A DNA stretch of 64,000 bases from Parahaliea mediterranea (lineage in GTDB: Bacteria > Pseudomonadota > Gammaproteobacteria > Pseudomonadales > Halieaceae): contig NZ_QEWO01000001.1 of NCBI RefSeq assembly GCF_003402235.1, positions 620,001-684,000 of the forward strand, written 5' to 3'. A program made the translations under genes and the position numbers. Positions 22,542 to 31,227 of this stretch are shown here, in pieces. A model generated the notes under the pieces. The model did no database searches. It saw only the letters and a list, made by a program, of their open reading frames with translations, and had not been told where the DNA came from. The number at the start of each line of letters is the position of its first letter. The first letter of the stretch is position 1.

Positions 22542-25046
22542 TTACACGCCCCCCATATGCGCCGGTGCGCCGCTGTAAATCGCCTCGTCATACAGCTGCC
22601 CCTCAATCCGAATGATGCGATCCGACTGGGGTGTGATTTTGGTGACCATGAAGTCCTTGATCAGCTCGTAGGTTCTGCCGAAGGAATACAGGGTGGGCTC
22701 GCGATTGCCCGGGGTTGCCACCGTGATGCCCGGGGCGGTGTCGAAGACGATGATGTCTTTGGTGGCGCCCACGGTGACGGTATAGGGCCCATTTGGCTTG
22801 CCGTGCTCGTCGCGCAGCAGGACGATGTTTTCGCTTTGCCAGTCCAGGGCCTGGTCGACGCGGTAGGTGTTGGTGCCCAGCTGCTCCAGGATGACGCCGG
22901 ACTGACCCCAGTCGGGCATTGCATGGGAGACGCCGATACGGTCGCCAAACAGCGGAATGAGGCCTTCCAGTTCGGTGTCGAACTTTACGGCCTTGCGGCG
23001 GCGAGTTCGGGTGTTCCACAGGTAGGTGGCGAATTGCTGGGCGTAGCTGGCGCTGGTGCAACCAAACAGGGTGAAGGCTTCTGGCTGTTCTGCATCTTCG
23101 GGGTAGACGGCGTAGGCCGGGTTGAAGGTGGTTGGATCGCGGTATTCCACGCGCACGCCGTCGAAGTCGCCTTCGGTGTCGAAGGTGTAGGTGAGCTCAA
23201 AGCTGTCGGGCAGGATGTTGGCCATGCCGAACATGGCAGTGCGCACTGCCTGGACGCGATCTGGCACCACGGTGATCAGGGCGTTCTGGTGCAGCACCCG
23301 GGCGCCGGCCAGGCTGATCACGCTCTGCATGGCCTCAAAGCCGGTGTTGCGGCTGTCGAAGCTGCCGTTGAAGCTGGGCTCAGTATCCCACTCGGCCTCC
23401 AGGGCATCGAGGGCGGCGGTGTCCAGCTCTTCCAGGCTGCGCTTCATGCCGTAGTCGGTGTTGAGCCAGATGTCCTTGATCACGGTGATGGGGTTGTCAG
23501 AGTCGCCGGAGGCCAGTACCCGGGTGGCGGTAACTTTCACGCGGGAGCGGGCCGCCTGGCCCAGCCCGTTGGTGGCCTTCATGCGCAATGCCATCAGGGT
23601 GACGGGGCCGTAGGCGGTGGCGGTTGCGTCCAGCACCACATGACCCTTCAGGCCAGCCCAGATGGTCTGCTCGGGCGACAGGCCGCGGCCGGCAAAGGCG
23701 GTCAGGCGCTGGACGGTCACCTCGTAGGCGCCCGGGGCGAGCGGGCCGCTGCTGATGGTGTCGCGAACGGGGCGGCGGGTTTTGTAGCGGTAGGTTTTGC
23801 TGTTGACGATGGGCGCGCCGATGGCGGCACCGGTGTCCGGGTTGATCTGCTGGTAGGTCACCTGAATTTCGATGTCGCGATAGCGCTGGTCGCCGTCGCC
23901 CTCGATGGTCATCAGCCCCTGGGGGAACAGGATATCCACATCGATGGCGTCGATGGTCATGCCGCCTTTCTGGGCGCGGAATGGCCCGGCGATCATGTTG
24001 TTGGTGGTGGTGTTCAGGGTATAGGTAGTCGCGCCGGGGAGCGGGTCTTCATCCTGGATGATGCTGGACCCGTAGCCCTCAAACAGCGTCATTTTGGTGG
24101 GGTCGCCGCTATCCACCACGGCAAAGGCCACCACAAAAGACACATTGTTGCTCACGGTGTTGGCCAGGGTGATCGTGTCACCGGGGCCGATGTCGAGGCT
24201 GGAATCCACTTCGGTGATGCGCCCCAGCTGACCACCACCGGCGGCGAAGGCGCGCCCAGCAAAGGCGGCCGGCGTGCTCACCTCGTCGTTGCGGTCATCG
24301 TTGAATTCCCAGCTCTCCACCTCCGGGCTGGTGAACATATTCTCCACAAAGGGCTTTGGGTTTGGGCCGCTGGCGATCTGGCTCCAGATGTCGGCCTCGA
24401 TGGTGCCCAGGGTCTGGTTGTGGTCGTCGGGGCCATACACCCAGTAGCGCACGGCGCCGGGCTCCAGGGCATCCACCGGCGTTTCGCCGACAGTAACCTC
24501 ATGAATGATGTATTCCCCATGCCCAAGGTCGAGCAGTTCATCCACGTACATGTCGGAACTCGACTCGTCATAGAACACATAGGGCGCCGCGCCGTAATCC
24601 GGCGGGAAAGTAACGGTGCCGTAGTGGGACGCAATCGGCTCGCCCAGGCGCGCGCGGTTCTGGGTGGCGTTGATGGAGTAGACGGGGGATTCTTCGCCGC
24701 CATCGAACCCCTTTGGGGCATCCGGCGCAAAGATCAGCGATACAGCAAGGCCAACCGCTGCAGCCACCAAGGCCTGGACCAGATACGGGTAGACATAGTT
24801 CCACGCGGCGATGGCGGCCTGGGCTCCGGGGGCAACGAGCATGATGACTCGCTCGCCGTCCTGGATTTTGTAATCCAGATTGCTGAGGTCGAGGGGCTTC
24901 ATGTTCACCAGAACGTGCAGCACCCCATCAAACCCAGTGGGGAATTCCGCCTGCAGAAAGTCGATGAGCGCAGTGCCGGCGGGCGCCTGGTAGGTGACGG
25001 CACTGTCGCGGCGCAGTGGGTTGAAGTAGATGACAATCTCACTCAC
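22542..25046 (-). CDS. Tail-tip host specificity protein, TipJ/gpJ-like
   Basis: The 834-residue protein belongs to the TipJ family: an N-terminal beta-grasp-like segment ('QAPAGTALIDFLQAEFP', 'KIQDGERVIMLVAPG'), a hydrophobic segment ('LVQALVAAAVGLAVSLIFAP'), then the tip core ('NRARLGEPIASHYGTVTFPPDYGAAPY', 'DELLDLGHGEYIIHEVTVGETP'). The core forms the tail tip ring and contacts the host. The GTG at 25046 is chosen because GGGAGG precedes it by eight bases and it makes a GTGA overlap with the upstream stop. A 909-residue opposite-strand frame over this gene is a coding shadow. Confidence 0.88.
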   Translation of the reverse strand: MSEIVIYFNPLRRDSAVTYQAPAGTALIDFLQAEFPTGFDGVLHVLVNMKPLDLSNLDYKIQDGERVIMLVAPGAQAAIAAWNYVYPYLVQALVAAAVGLAVSLIFAPDAPKGFDGGEESPVYSINATQNRARLGEPIASHYGTVTFPPDYGAAPYVFYDESSSDMYVDELLDLGHGEYIIHEVTVGETPVDALEPGAVRYWVYGPDDHNQTLGTIEADIWSQIASGPNPKPFVENMFTSPEVESWEFNDDRNDEVSTPAAFAGRAFAAGGGQLGRITEVDSSLDIGPGDTITLANTVSNNVSFVVAFAVVDSGDPTKMTLFEGYGSSIIQDEDPLPGATTYTLNTTTNNMIAGPFRAQKGGMTIDAIDVDILFPQGLMTIEGDGDQRYRDIEIQVTYQQINPDTGAAIGAPIVNSKTYRYKTRRPVRDTISSGPLAPGAYEVTVQRLTAFAGRGLSPEQTIWAGLKGHVVLDATATAYGPVTLMALRMKATNGLGQAARSRVKVTATRVLASGDSDNPITVIKDIWLNTDYGMKRSLEELDTAALDALEAEWDTEPSFNGSFDSRNTGFEAMQSVISLAGARVLHQNALITVVPDRVQAVRTAMFGMANILPDSFELTYTFDTEGDFDGVRVEYRDPTTFNPAYAVYPEDAEQPEAFTLFGCTSASYAQQFATYLWNTRTRRRKAVKFDTELEGLIPLFGDRIGVSHAMPDWGQSGVILEQLGTNTYRVDQALDWQSENIVLLRDEHGKPNGPYTVTVGATKDIIVFDTAPGITVATPGNREPTLYSFGRTYELIKDFMVTKITPQSDRIIRIEGQLYDEAIYSGAPAHMGGV

Positions 25047-25447
25047 GGTGCCCACCTCCCGAATTCCAGCCTGCCGTATTGCTTTTGGAACCGGTGCGCC
25101 GGCTCAAACACGGCGCCAACGCCCTCTGCGGCGTGCAGCACCCCGCCAGCGAAATACAAGCCCAGGTGGTGGGCGGCCTTGCTGCGGTAGCAGACCACAA
25201 AGCAGCCATCCTCTGGCGCTTCCAGCTCCGTCCAGGTGCCGCTGTGTAGCTCACTCTCAATCGCGAGCGCCCTGCCCCTCAGCTCCAACACGGTTTCGTT
25301 CCAGTCGGGCAGCTCAATGTCGAATTGTTCCCGGTAGACCAGGGCGCACAGGCCGTAGCAGTCGAAGGCATCGGGGCCGCGACCGCCGAGCGCATAGGGC
25401 AGTCCCACGTACTGGTTGATCCAACGCATATCGCCCAGGGTTCTCAT
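25043..25447 (-). CDS. NlpC/P60-family tail assembly peptidase (gpK-like)
   Basis: The 134-residue protein has the catalytic Cys in 'DAFDCYGLCALVYRE' and the His in 'HHLGLYFAGGVLHA', the NlpC/P60 cysteine-peptidase arrangement. In lambda-like phages this domain sits in the tail-tip assembly protein K and may cut peptidoglycan during DNA entry. The JAB-type N-terminal domain of lambda K is absent, which is usual for TipJ-type phages. It overlaps both neighbours by 4 bp. Confidence 0.88.
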   Translation of the reverse strand: MRTLGDMRWINQYVGLPYALGGRGPDAFDCYGLCALVYREQFDIELPDWNETVLELRGRALAIESELHSGTWTELEAPEDGCFVVCYRSKAAHHLGLYFAGGVLHAAEGVGAVFEPAHRFQKQYGRLEFGRWAP

Positions 25448-25947
25448 CGGTCTAGCCCTGGGTAAAGCGCGGTGGTGTACAGCATTCCGGGGAACGGAAT
25501 GGCGCGCAGGTTCGACAGGCCGGCGGTGAAACTGATCACGTTAGGGTTGGCTGTTACGGCCAGCACATCCAGTTTCAGAGGTGGGTCGTTCTGCACTGTG
25601 TGCCGGTCAGATGCGAGGTAGATGCGGTAAAACACGGTAATGGGGCTGGTCGGCTTGGTGGACAGGTCTTCCAGCTGCTCCATCAGCAGCTCGCTAGCGT
25701 TATCGATCACCACCTTGAGGTTGAGGTTGCCCTCCTCGCCGGCCTGTGGCGGCACCACCGCAAACGGCAGAAACTCGAAGTACACCTCGCTGCCGTCTTC
25801 GATGCTGGCCGGCCACCCGGAAAGCTGGTTGGTGATGAATCGGCTGCCGTGCTGAAACTGCGGGTGCCTCAACTCCAGTGTCTCAACGTAGTAGTCATTA
25901 TTCGGCGCGGTAGCGTAGACGGCTTTCAATTCGTCAGAGATTGGCAT
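25444..25947 (-). CDS. DUF1833 minor tail protein
   Basis: The 167-residue protein has 'YYVETLELRHPQF' near the N-terminus, 'LNLKVVIDNASELLMEQLEDL', and a C-terminal 'PGMLYTTALYPGL', matching DUF1833 proteins located between tape measure and NlpC genes. By position it corresponds to lambda gpM/gpL-type tip components. Its start overlaps the tape measure stop by one base. Confidence 0.8.
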   Translation of the reverse strand: MPISDELKAVYATAPNNDYYVETLELRHPQFQHGSRFITNQLSGWPASIEDGSEVYFEFLPFAVVPPQAGEEGNLNLKVVIDNASELLMEQLEDLSTKPTSPITVFYRIYLASDRHTVQNDPPLKLDVLAVTANPNVISFTAGLSNLRAIPFPGMLYTTALYPGLDR

Positions 25948-27812
25948 CAGTACGCACCTCGCCCGCGACCCAGGGTATAGGTGCGCTCCATGGCATCGCT
26001 CATGGGGTTTCCGCCCCGCAGCACGGCCAGAGCCATCTGGTTCATCACTACATCGATGGTCAGGCCGTTATCGGTCTGGCGCGGGGTAATGTCTACTCCG
26101 GGGGCGTTGTTGTTGATGGTGATATTAGGCATGCCAGCACTCACCCCCAGCCGGCCACGGCTATCACGGCTGAGGGGCATGACGGCCTCTGGCCCTGCCT
26201 CGCCCATTAGGCCCATGCCGTTGGCCATGGGGAAGACGGTGGGGCCATTCACCACGCCACCCCGGGCGAAGGCGGTGACCTGGCCGTTGATAAAGGCGTT
26301 GCCCTTGGCGTTCGGCAGCAGGCCGGCCGCCGCATCGCCAATGGCGGTGCCTGCGAAGGTGTTGGCAATGAACTTGTAGGCTGCCAGCTTGGCCAGCTCG
26401 GCAATCATCACCTTGACCATGCTCTTGATGCCATCACTGAGCGAGGTGGTGCCCTGCAAGACCCCATCGAGCATGGTCTGGAATGAGCTGTCGAAGACCT
26501 CCACGGCCTCCTTGCCCAGCGTCCATCCTTCCAGCGATTCGTCCAGTTTTTTGCCGGCATCGGCGACCTTGGTGTCGTACTCGGCCTGCGAGATCACCCC
26601 CAGGCGCAGCGCCTCGTCCAGGTCGTACATCAGGTCGCGGTACTGGGCCACCTGTGGATTGAACTGGCGGAATAGCTCGTTGCTGCGCGCGATCTCGTCC
26701 GACATGGCCTTCTGGTGGTCAGTGAGACGGGCGAGGATTTCGGGGTCGCCACCAAAGGGAGTGGCGAGCGAGAGTGTCGGTGATTTGGCTGATCCTGTGC
26801 GCGAATTCAGCTCCGCCAGCATCCGATCGGCTTCATCAATCAAGCGCTGTGCGCGGTCGCTGCGTTCGCGGGGGCTAGGCAATCCGGCCAAAAGCTGGGC
26901 GTTTTCGGAATCAGCCAAGGCCTTGTTCGCCTCGGTCAAGCGCCAGGTCATGTCGATCTGATCGTTCAGCGCGGCGTTGTTTTCCTCCAGCGTGCTGTTG
27001 TACTCAATCAAATGCCCGCGCAGCGCCGCCACAGCCTCTTGATCGGCGCCCCTGGAATCGGAAACACGCTGCAGCAGCGGCAGCACCTCGCGAAACATCT
27101 CCAGCGACAAACCCAGCTCTTCCGCCACCGCCCCGGCGGTCTGATCAGCCGCACCTTGCCTCAATAGCTCCTGAGTCCGGGCATCCATGAATGCGGGATT
27201 GCCCGTGAACATCATATTGTTGCGCGCATTCAGCCCGGATAGTGTGCCGGCCAGGTTCCCAGCTACATCGCTGCGCGCACGCTGCGCGAGTATCCTGTCG
27301 TTCTCCAGCGTCTGTTCCATAAACTCACGCTGGGCCGAGCTAGCTTCGCGGAATTCGTCAATCCAGTTGGAAAAATCCACCGTATTGATCGTGCGCGCCA
27401 TCTGGCTGATCGAGGTATCGAGAGTGCCCAAGTTATCGGACAGGGCGCCGGCCTCATCGCTGGAGTCCCGAAACAGAGTTATCAGGGCGGGCAGAGCTGC
27501 AGCGGTCAGGCCAGCAATCGCCACACCGATACCGCTGAAACCGACCAGCATCTGCGGCAGCTGCTGCCCGAGCGCACGCATGGGGTCCGTGCCGCCCTGC
27601 ACCTGGACGATGAAGTCCTGCAACTGGTAGCTGGCGTTTTGCGCGGTACGGCCGAAGGCGGCGGTGTTCTTGGTCTCGGTCTGGACGGCTTTCCCGGCCT
27701 GTGGGGCGACCTTGGATGCTGTGTTCAGCGACTGGGTGAGCTGCTGCAGTGCCCTGTCGTTCTGAACCTGTACGGCAATCCGCAGCAGGTAATCATCGCG
27801 CTCAGTTGCCAC
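25947..27812 (-). CDS. Tail tape measure protein
   Basis: The 621-residue protein is largely helical. It has the N-terminal pattern of lambda-gpH-like tape measures ('AAFGRTAQNASYQLQDFIVQVQGGTDPMRALGQQLPQML'), a hydrophobic segment ('GIGVAIAGLTAAALPALITLF'), long coiled-coil stretches, and the typical C-terminal 'GRGGVV.GP..FPMANGMGLMGEAGPEAVMPLSRDSRGRLGV'. It sets tail length and crosses the envelope at DNA ejection. At about 1.5 Å per residue it would predict a tail near 90 nm (inference). Confidence 0.93.
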   Translation of the reverse strand: MATERDDYLLRIAVQVQNDRALQQLTQSLNTASKVAPQAGKAVQTETKNTAAFGRTAQNASYQLQDFIVQVQGGTDPMRALGQQLPQMLVGFSGIGVAIAGLTAAALPALITLFRDSSDEAGALSDNLGTLDTSISQMARTINTVDFSNWIDEFREASSAQREFMEQTLENDRILAQRARSDVAGNLAGTLSGLNARNNMMFTGNPAFMDARTQELLRQGAADQTAGAVAEELGLSLEMFREVLPLLQRVSDSRGADQEAVAALRGHLIEYNSTLEENNAALNDQIDMTWRLTEANKALADSENAQLLAGLPSPRERSDRAQRLIDEADRMLAELNSRTGSAKSPTLSLATPFGGDPEILARLTDHQKAMSDEIARSNELFRQFNPQVAQYRDLMYDLDEALRLGVISQAEYDTKVADAGKKLDESLEGWTLGKEAVEVFDSSFQTMLDGVLQGTTSLSDGIKSMVKVMIAELAKLAAYKFIANTFAGTAIGDAAAGLLPNAKGNAFINGQVTAFARGGVVNGPTVFPMANGMGLMGEAGPEAVMPLSRDSRGRLGVSAGMPNITINNNAPGVDITPRQTDNGLTIDVVMNQMALAVLRGGNPMSDAMERTYTLGRGRGAY

Positions 27813-28542
27813 GAGCCCTCCGTAGCCGCTGGCGGCGGCGGTAGTTTTTGCCCGGCTTGGTCACCTTGTCGCGCAGGGATTCGCGGGAACCGATGGATAG
27901 CACCGGCACATCGTATTTGTGAGGCAAGTTGAAGGCAGCGGCCTTGTGGTAGACGTAGCGCACGGCCAGGTTGGGGTAGGCCCTGCGCACCACCTCTGCA
28001 GCGTGATACAGGACACCACCTAGCTGGGCGTGATACAGGGCGTTGGCCTCAACGGTGGAGCCGTAGGCCAGCGGCGAAAGAATTTCGAAGATGGTTTCCT
28101 GGGTGGCGTTCTCCAGGGCATCGAGGGAGGTCAGCACCGTCCTGGTGGCGCCCTGCCGGGTGAACAGAATGAACGAGCCCCGGTAGTTGCCGGACTTCAC
28201 GCCGTACCGGTAGGCCTGCTGAATCACGGTGCGGTAGGCCAGTTCTGCTGCGTCCAGCAATTCGCGGTAGGCGGCATTGGCCGCCGGCAGGAAGGTGAAG
28301 CGCTGGCGGTAGTCTTTGGCCCGGGTTCGCATCACCCGGAAGAAGGTTTCCGGGTCGCGGAAGGGGTTGCGGCCAACGGTGCCGGAATAGGACACATACT
28401 CATCAGGGAAGCGGCCGGCGTACTGCTGTTCAGTGATCACCTTGCGGGATAGCTCGATTTTCTTATCCTGCACGAACTGCGCCGCGCGGGTCGCGCTGGC
28501 CCGCACGTTGATCTGATTGAACGGTTTTACCTTTGTGCTCAC
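27802..28542 (-). CDS. Conserved phage tail-region protein
   Basis: The 246-residue basic protein starts at a GTG (28542) with GAGG seven bases upstream. It therefore overlaps the frameshifted tail chaperone reading frame by 80 bp, and its end overlaps the tape measure start by 11 bp. There are no known motifs; the C-terminus is very basic ('GKNYRRRQRLRRARGN'). Families of this size occur at this place, between the chaperone and tape measure, in some siphophages. Function unknown. Confidence 0.7.
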   Translation of the reverse strand: MSTKVKPFNQINVRASATRAAQFVQDKKIELSRKVITEQQYAGRFPDEYVSYSGTVGRNPFRDPETFFRVMRTRAKDYRQRFTFLPAANAAYRELLDAAELAYRTVIQQAYRYGVKSGNYRGSFILFTRQGATRTVLTSLDALENATQETIFEILSPLAYGSTVEANALYHAQLGGVLYHAAEVVRRAYPNLAVRYVYHKAAAFNLPHKYDVPVLSIGSRESLRDKVTKPGKNYRRRQRLRRARGN

Positions 28543-29205
28543 TGTTCATCCTCGCCACCAGCGTGGCGTCCGCCTGCAGCAATACCGGTTCCCACCAATC
28601 TGGGCAGCCGAAGCGCTCCAGGTACTGCCACACCTTGCTGATCGGTATCGATGCCACCCCGAAACCAGAGGGGCGCTCTGTCGACAGCTCCAGCAGGGCC
28701 CCGATAATTCCCCGCTCCCGGCTGACCTCCGGCCGCCTGTCCTTCTCGTCTAGCTGCCCACGCTGCTCAAGTTCACTGTGGAATCGCTCTCGTCCTGACC
28801 AGCGGTGCTGCCAGTCGAGGAAGTCGACGACTTTTTTGCCGCCTCACCCACGCGGCCATCGAGGTCAGCGGCCAGCTGGTTGGCCTTCATCAACAGTTCG
28901 GTGACGGCGCCCGGATAATCCGTCTTGAATTTCTCCGGGATCGGGTGGCCGTCCATGGTGAGCAGGCAGTGCTCGAAGAAGGCGTCTTCCTGCTTCCACT
29001 TCAGGGAAACCATGCCGCCTTTCATCTGCACCTTGCCATTGGCGTCCACATCAAAGTCGGCATCGCCGTACACGGCCTGGGTGTAACCGCGGTTGTACTG
29101 GCTGGGCAGGCGCACTTTGAACACCACGTCCGGGGCGGCATCCAGGCTCAACTCCACGCCATCGGTGAAGGCCTTGTCAAGCTTGTAGGCTTGAAGCTTG
29201 TCCAT
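28463..29205 (-). CDS. Tail assembly chaperone GT product via -1 frameshift
   Basis: At 28837-28831 the minus strand reads A AAA AAG in the zero frame of the upstream gene (codons GCA AAA AAG). Slipping back one base continues in an open frame, 'VVDFLDWQHRW...', with no stop until 28463. It adds 122 residues to the first 125 for a 247-residue product. In lambda-like tails, G and GT chaperones are made at a fixed ratio from one gene pair by this mechanism, and both coat the tape measure protein. The position, just upstream of the tape measure region, fits exactly. Confidence 0.82.
28750..29205 (-). CDS. Tail assembly chaperone G (zero-frame product)
   Basis: The 151-residue protein follows the tail tube gene. 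The body ('KAFTDGVELSLDAAPDVVFKVRLPSQYNRGY', 'QEDAFFEHCLLTMDGHPIPEKFKTDYPGAVTELLMKANQLAADLDG') is a typical G-type chaperone, and the C-terminal 'SSTSSTGSTAGQDESDS' is low-complexity and lies past the slippery site. The last 26 residues are therefore specific to the unshifted form. Confidence 0.82.
   Translation of the reverse strand: MDKLQAYKLDKAFTDGVELSLDAAPDVVFKVRLPSQYNRGYTQAVYGDADFDVDANGKVQMKGGMVSLKWKQEDAFFEHCLLTMDGHPIPEKFKTDYPGAVTELLMKANQLAADLDGRVGEAAKKSSTSSTGSTAGQDESDSTVNLSSVGS
28831..28837 (-). other. -1 ribosomal frameshift slippery heptamer A AAA AAG
   Basis: On the minus strand the sequence GC-AAAAAAG places the heptamer in the X XXY YYZ phase of the G frame (codon 123 is GCA). A AAA AAG is the most efficient bacterial slippery site, as in dnaX. 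No stem-loop or internal Shine-Dalgarno stimulator was modelled. Confidence 0.82.
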
Positions 29206-29214
29206 GGGTGCCTC

Positions 29215-30438
29215 TTAGTCGTGAAGTTTGTAGATGCGCAGTGCGCTGGTGATGTCGCCGCTGCCGACCTTGGCCACGCCGGAGGCCTCCAGCATGGTGG
29301 ACTGGTCGCGGCCAGTGGCCGCCGGGTCAGGGAATGACAGCTGCACGGCTGGCAGGTGGTAGGCGTATCCGCCCTCCATGTTCTGCATAACAAAGGTCAG
29401 CGAAACGGGCGCCTGGCTGAGCTTGGCCGGCATGAAGGCCTCGTAGCTGCTTTCGGAGTTGTAGATGCTGGCGCTGATGTTGATGGTGGCAGTGCCGAGG
29501 TCGTAACCGGTGGGAGCCTGCTTGCCGATACAGTTGCGGGCCGATAGGCCGTTATCCATCTCGATGGTAAAGCTCTCGATACAGAAGGTGGTGGACTCGC
29601 CGCCGCTGGCCACCAGGGGCACGTCGATGGATGCGTTCAGCTGATTGGTTGTGCCGGCGGGCACTACGGTGCCGCCAGCGGTCACCGCCTGCTGATCGAA
29701 TGAGGGGGATTCCTGCAGGTAGCCGTTGCCCAAGGTGGCGAAAGAACCAGTGACGATTGATCCGTACTGGGCGGTCAGTCTGAAGCCAGAAACCAGCTCA
29801 CCCAAGTAGGTCTGACCGTGTGCCGCGGGGCCAGCACCGTCCAGAACATCATCGTAGGTCTTCACGTTCAGGAACGAGATTTGCTGCGCGCCTATATCCA
29901 GGTAGGGCGGCAGGGATACATCCATAGTCTCGCTGGTAATCTCAGCCTCGCCGCGCATGGTGGCCACGGTGAAAACAGTGTCGGGCGTATCGATGCTGAT
30001 CACCGAGACAATGACCGGATCGGCGCCAGAGGGCTCAAGCTTCAGGATCGCGCCGGGGTAGAGGTTCGCAAATGCACTACCCAGGGTCAGCTCGGCCTCC
30101 TGGTCATTGGCAGGATTGGGGACGAGATCAACGGTAGCGTTCACGGTCACCGCCGCCGTCCACTCGTTCATCATGGCGCCTTCGAAGTAGTCATCGAAGA
30201 ACTGATCCGGCGCCAGCTCGAAGTCAATGCCCCCGCCTACATCAAGGCCGGTAACCACCTGGCCGGCGGACATGCGATCGACGCGCAGCTCCTGGGATTC
30301 TGTGGTGGCTGGCGTGCCCGACAGCGACTCAGAGGTGAATCGCGCTGTGTTCAGCGTTACACCGGACAGCGGCGCGGGCTTTACCCCATATGCGGCCTCT
30401 TTCATGTAGGTGAGGCGTACCAGATTGGATGAGCTCAC
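29215..30438 (-). CDS. Major tail tube protein
   Basis: The 407-residue protein begins at the GTG at 30438 (GGAGAGGAAA upstream), 'VSSSNLVRLTYMKEAAYGVKPA'; 21 further residues from the longest frame are rejected. 'LNTARFTSESLSGTPATTESQELRVDRM' and repeated beta-rich segments are typical of lambda-V/tail-tube-like proteins of about 400 residues. It would polymerise into the tail tube. It is followed by the chaperone G gene, as expected. Confidence 0.82.
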   Translation of the reverse strand: MSSSNLVRLTYMKEAAYGVKPAPLSGVTLNTARFTSESLSGTPATTESQELRVDRMSAGQVVTGLDVGGGIDFELAPDQFFDDYFEGAMMNEWTAAVTVNATVDLVPNPANDQEAELTLGSAFANLYPGAILKLEPSGADPVIVSVISIDTPDTVFTVATMRGEAEITSETMDVSLPPYLDIGAQQISFLNVKTYDDVLDGAGPAAHGQTYLGELVSGFRLTAQYGSIVTGSFATLGNGYLQESPSFDQQAVTAGGTVVPAGTTNQLNASIDVPLVASGGESTTFCIESFTIEMDNGLSARNCIGKQAPTGYDLGTATINISASIYNSESSYEAFMPAKLSQAPVSLTFVMQNMEGGYAYHLPAVQLSFPDPAATGRDQSTMLEASGVAKVGSGDITSALRIYKLHD

Positions 30439-30449
30439 TTTCCTCTCCT

Positions 30450-30884
30450 TCAGCCGCAATCGCGGCGGACAATAAACATATTCGCGGCGTAGCCCTTCCA
30501 CCGGGCGCCGTACACGCCAACCGCTCCACCGAAGTCGGTGAACGGCTCGCAGGATTCAATCGTGATCTTGTTGGTCAGGCGCTGACCGCGCAGGGCTTCG
30601 CGGATGGCGTCACCCTTGGCGATGGCGGCGGCGCTGGGCTGACCGGACTTGGTGACCAGGTGCAGCACCACAGTGTTGTTCTGGCGCCAGCCCTGGTTGC
30701 CCTGCCCTGCGATGTTGGCCATCTGCTCATCACTGGCCACGTACTGGATCAGCACGACCTGGGAGGCGCTGTTCGGGAGCGCATCCTGCAGGGTCACGTA
30801 GTCGGACAGGTCGAACACATCCCACGGCGCGGCGGCGGCCTCCACGGCAGCCCTGACGGCAGTTCTCACATCACCGCTGGCCAT
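30450..30884 (-). CDS. Tail terminator-like protein (DUF4128-like)
   Basis: The 144-residue protein starts with an Ala-rich helix ('TAVRAAVEAAAAPWDVFDLSDY'), then beta strands ('VVLIQYVASDEQMANIAG', 'NTVVLHLVTKSG'), and an ending 'ARWKGYAANMFIVRRDCG'. Size, fold pattern and position before the tail tube gene fit a gpU-like tail terminator that caps the tube and joins it to the head. Confidence 0.65.
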   Translation of the reverse strand: MASGDVRTAVRAAVEAAAAPWDVFDLSDYVTLQDALPNSASQVVLIQYVASDEQMANIAGQGNQGWRQNNTVVLHLVTKSGQPSAAAIAKGDAIREALRGQRLTNKITIESCEPFTDFGGAVGVYGARWKGYAANMFIVRRDCG

Positions 30885-30885
30885 A

Positions 30886-31227
30886 TCAGCCCCTCACCGT
30901 CGCCTCGTAGGCGATGATCTCGGGCCCTACGGTGCGGCTGTAGGAATCCCAGTGGATGAAGCCGTACTCCCGGCCGTCGATGGTCACTGCATCGGCGTAG
31001 CTCAGCTGGGCGGTAGCCAGGGCGTCTGGCAGTTGGTCGGCGCGGATGATCAGCCGGAGGTCGCCCAGCTGAATCGGGCCGCCCTCCACCAGGTCGCGCT
31101 CCTGGTAGCGGGAGACATGGGCCGGCACGTTGTAGGAGCCGCCAGCGGCCAGGGTGATGGTCACGGTCTGCGACAAGGGGCCAAGGAATCGGCGGTACAG
31201 GCGGCGGTAGCGGGCTGGGTTGAACAT
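30886..31227 (-). CDS. Head-tail joining protein
   Basis: The 113-residue protein begins at the ATG at 31227, overlapping the upstream stop as TGATG. It starts with a basic segment 'MFNPARYRRLYRRFLGPLSQTVTITLAAGG', then 'QLGDLRLIIRADQLP' and 'REYGFIHWDSYSRTVGPEIIAYEATVRG', a small beta-barrel pattern seen in head closure/stopper proteins. The role is inferred from the conserved order connector, stopper, terminator, tube. Confidence 0.6.
   Translation of the reverse strand: MFNPARYRRLYRRFLGPLSQTVTITLAAGGSYNVPAHVSRYQERDLVEGGPIQLGDLRLIIRADQLPDALATAQLSYADAVTIDGREYGFIHWDSYSRTVGPEIIAYEATVRG

Noticed and set aside
22461-25190. 909-codon open frame on the plus strand
   Set aside because: It is the antisense shadow of the TipJ-like tail gene; GC-rich third positions keep it open, and its Gly/His/Val-rich composition is not protein-like.
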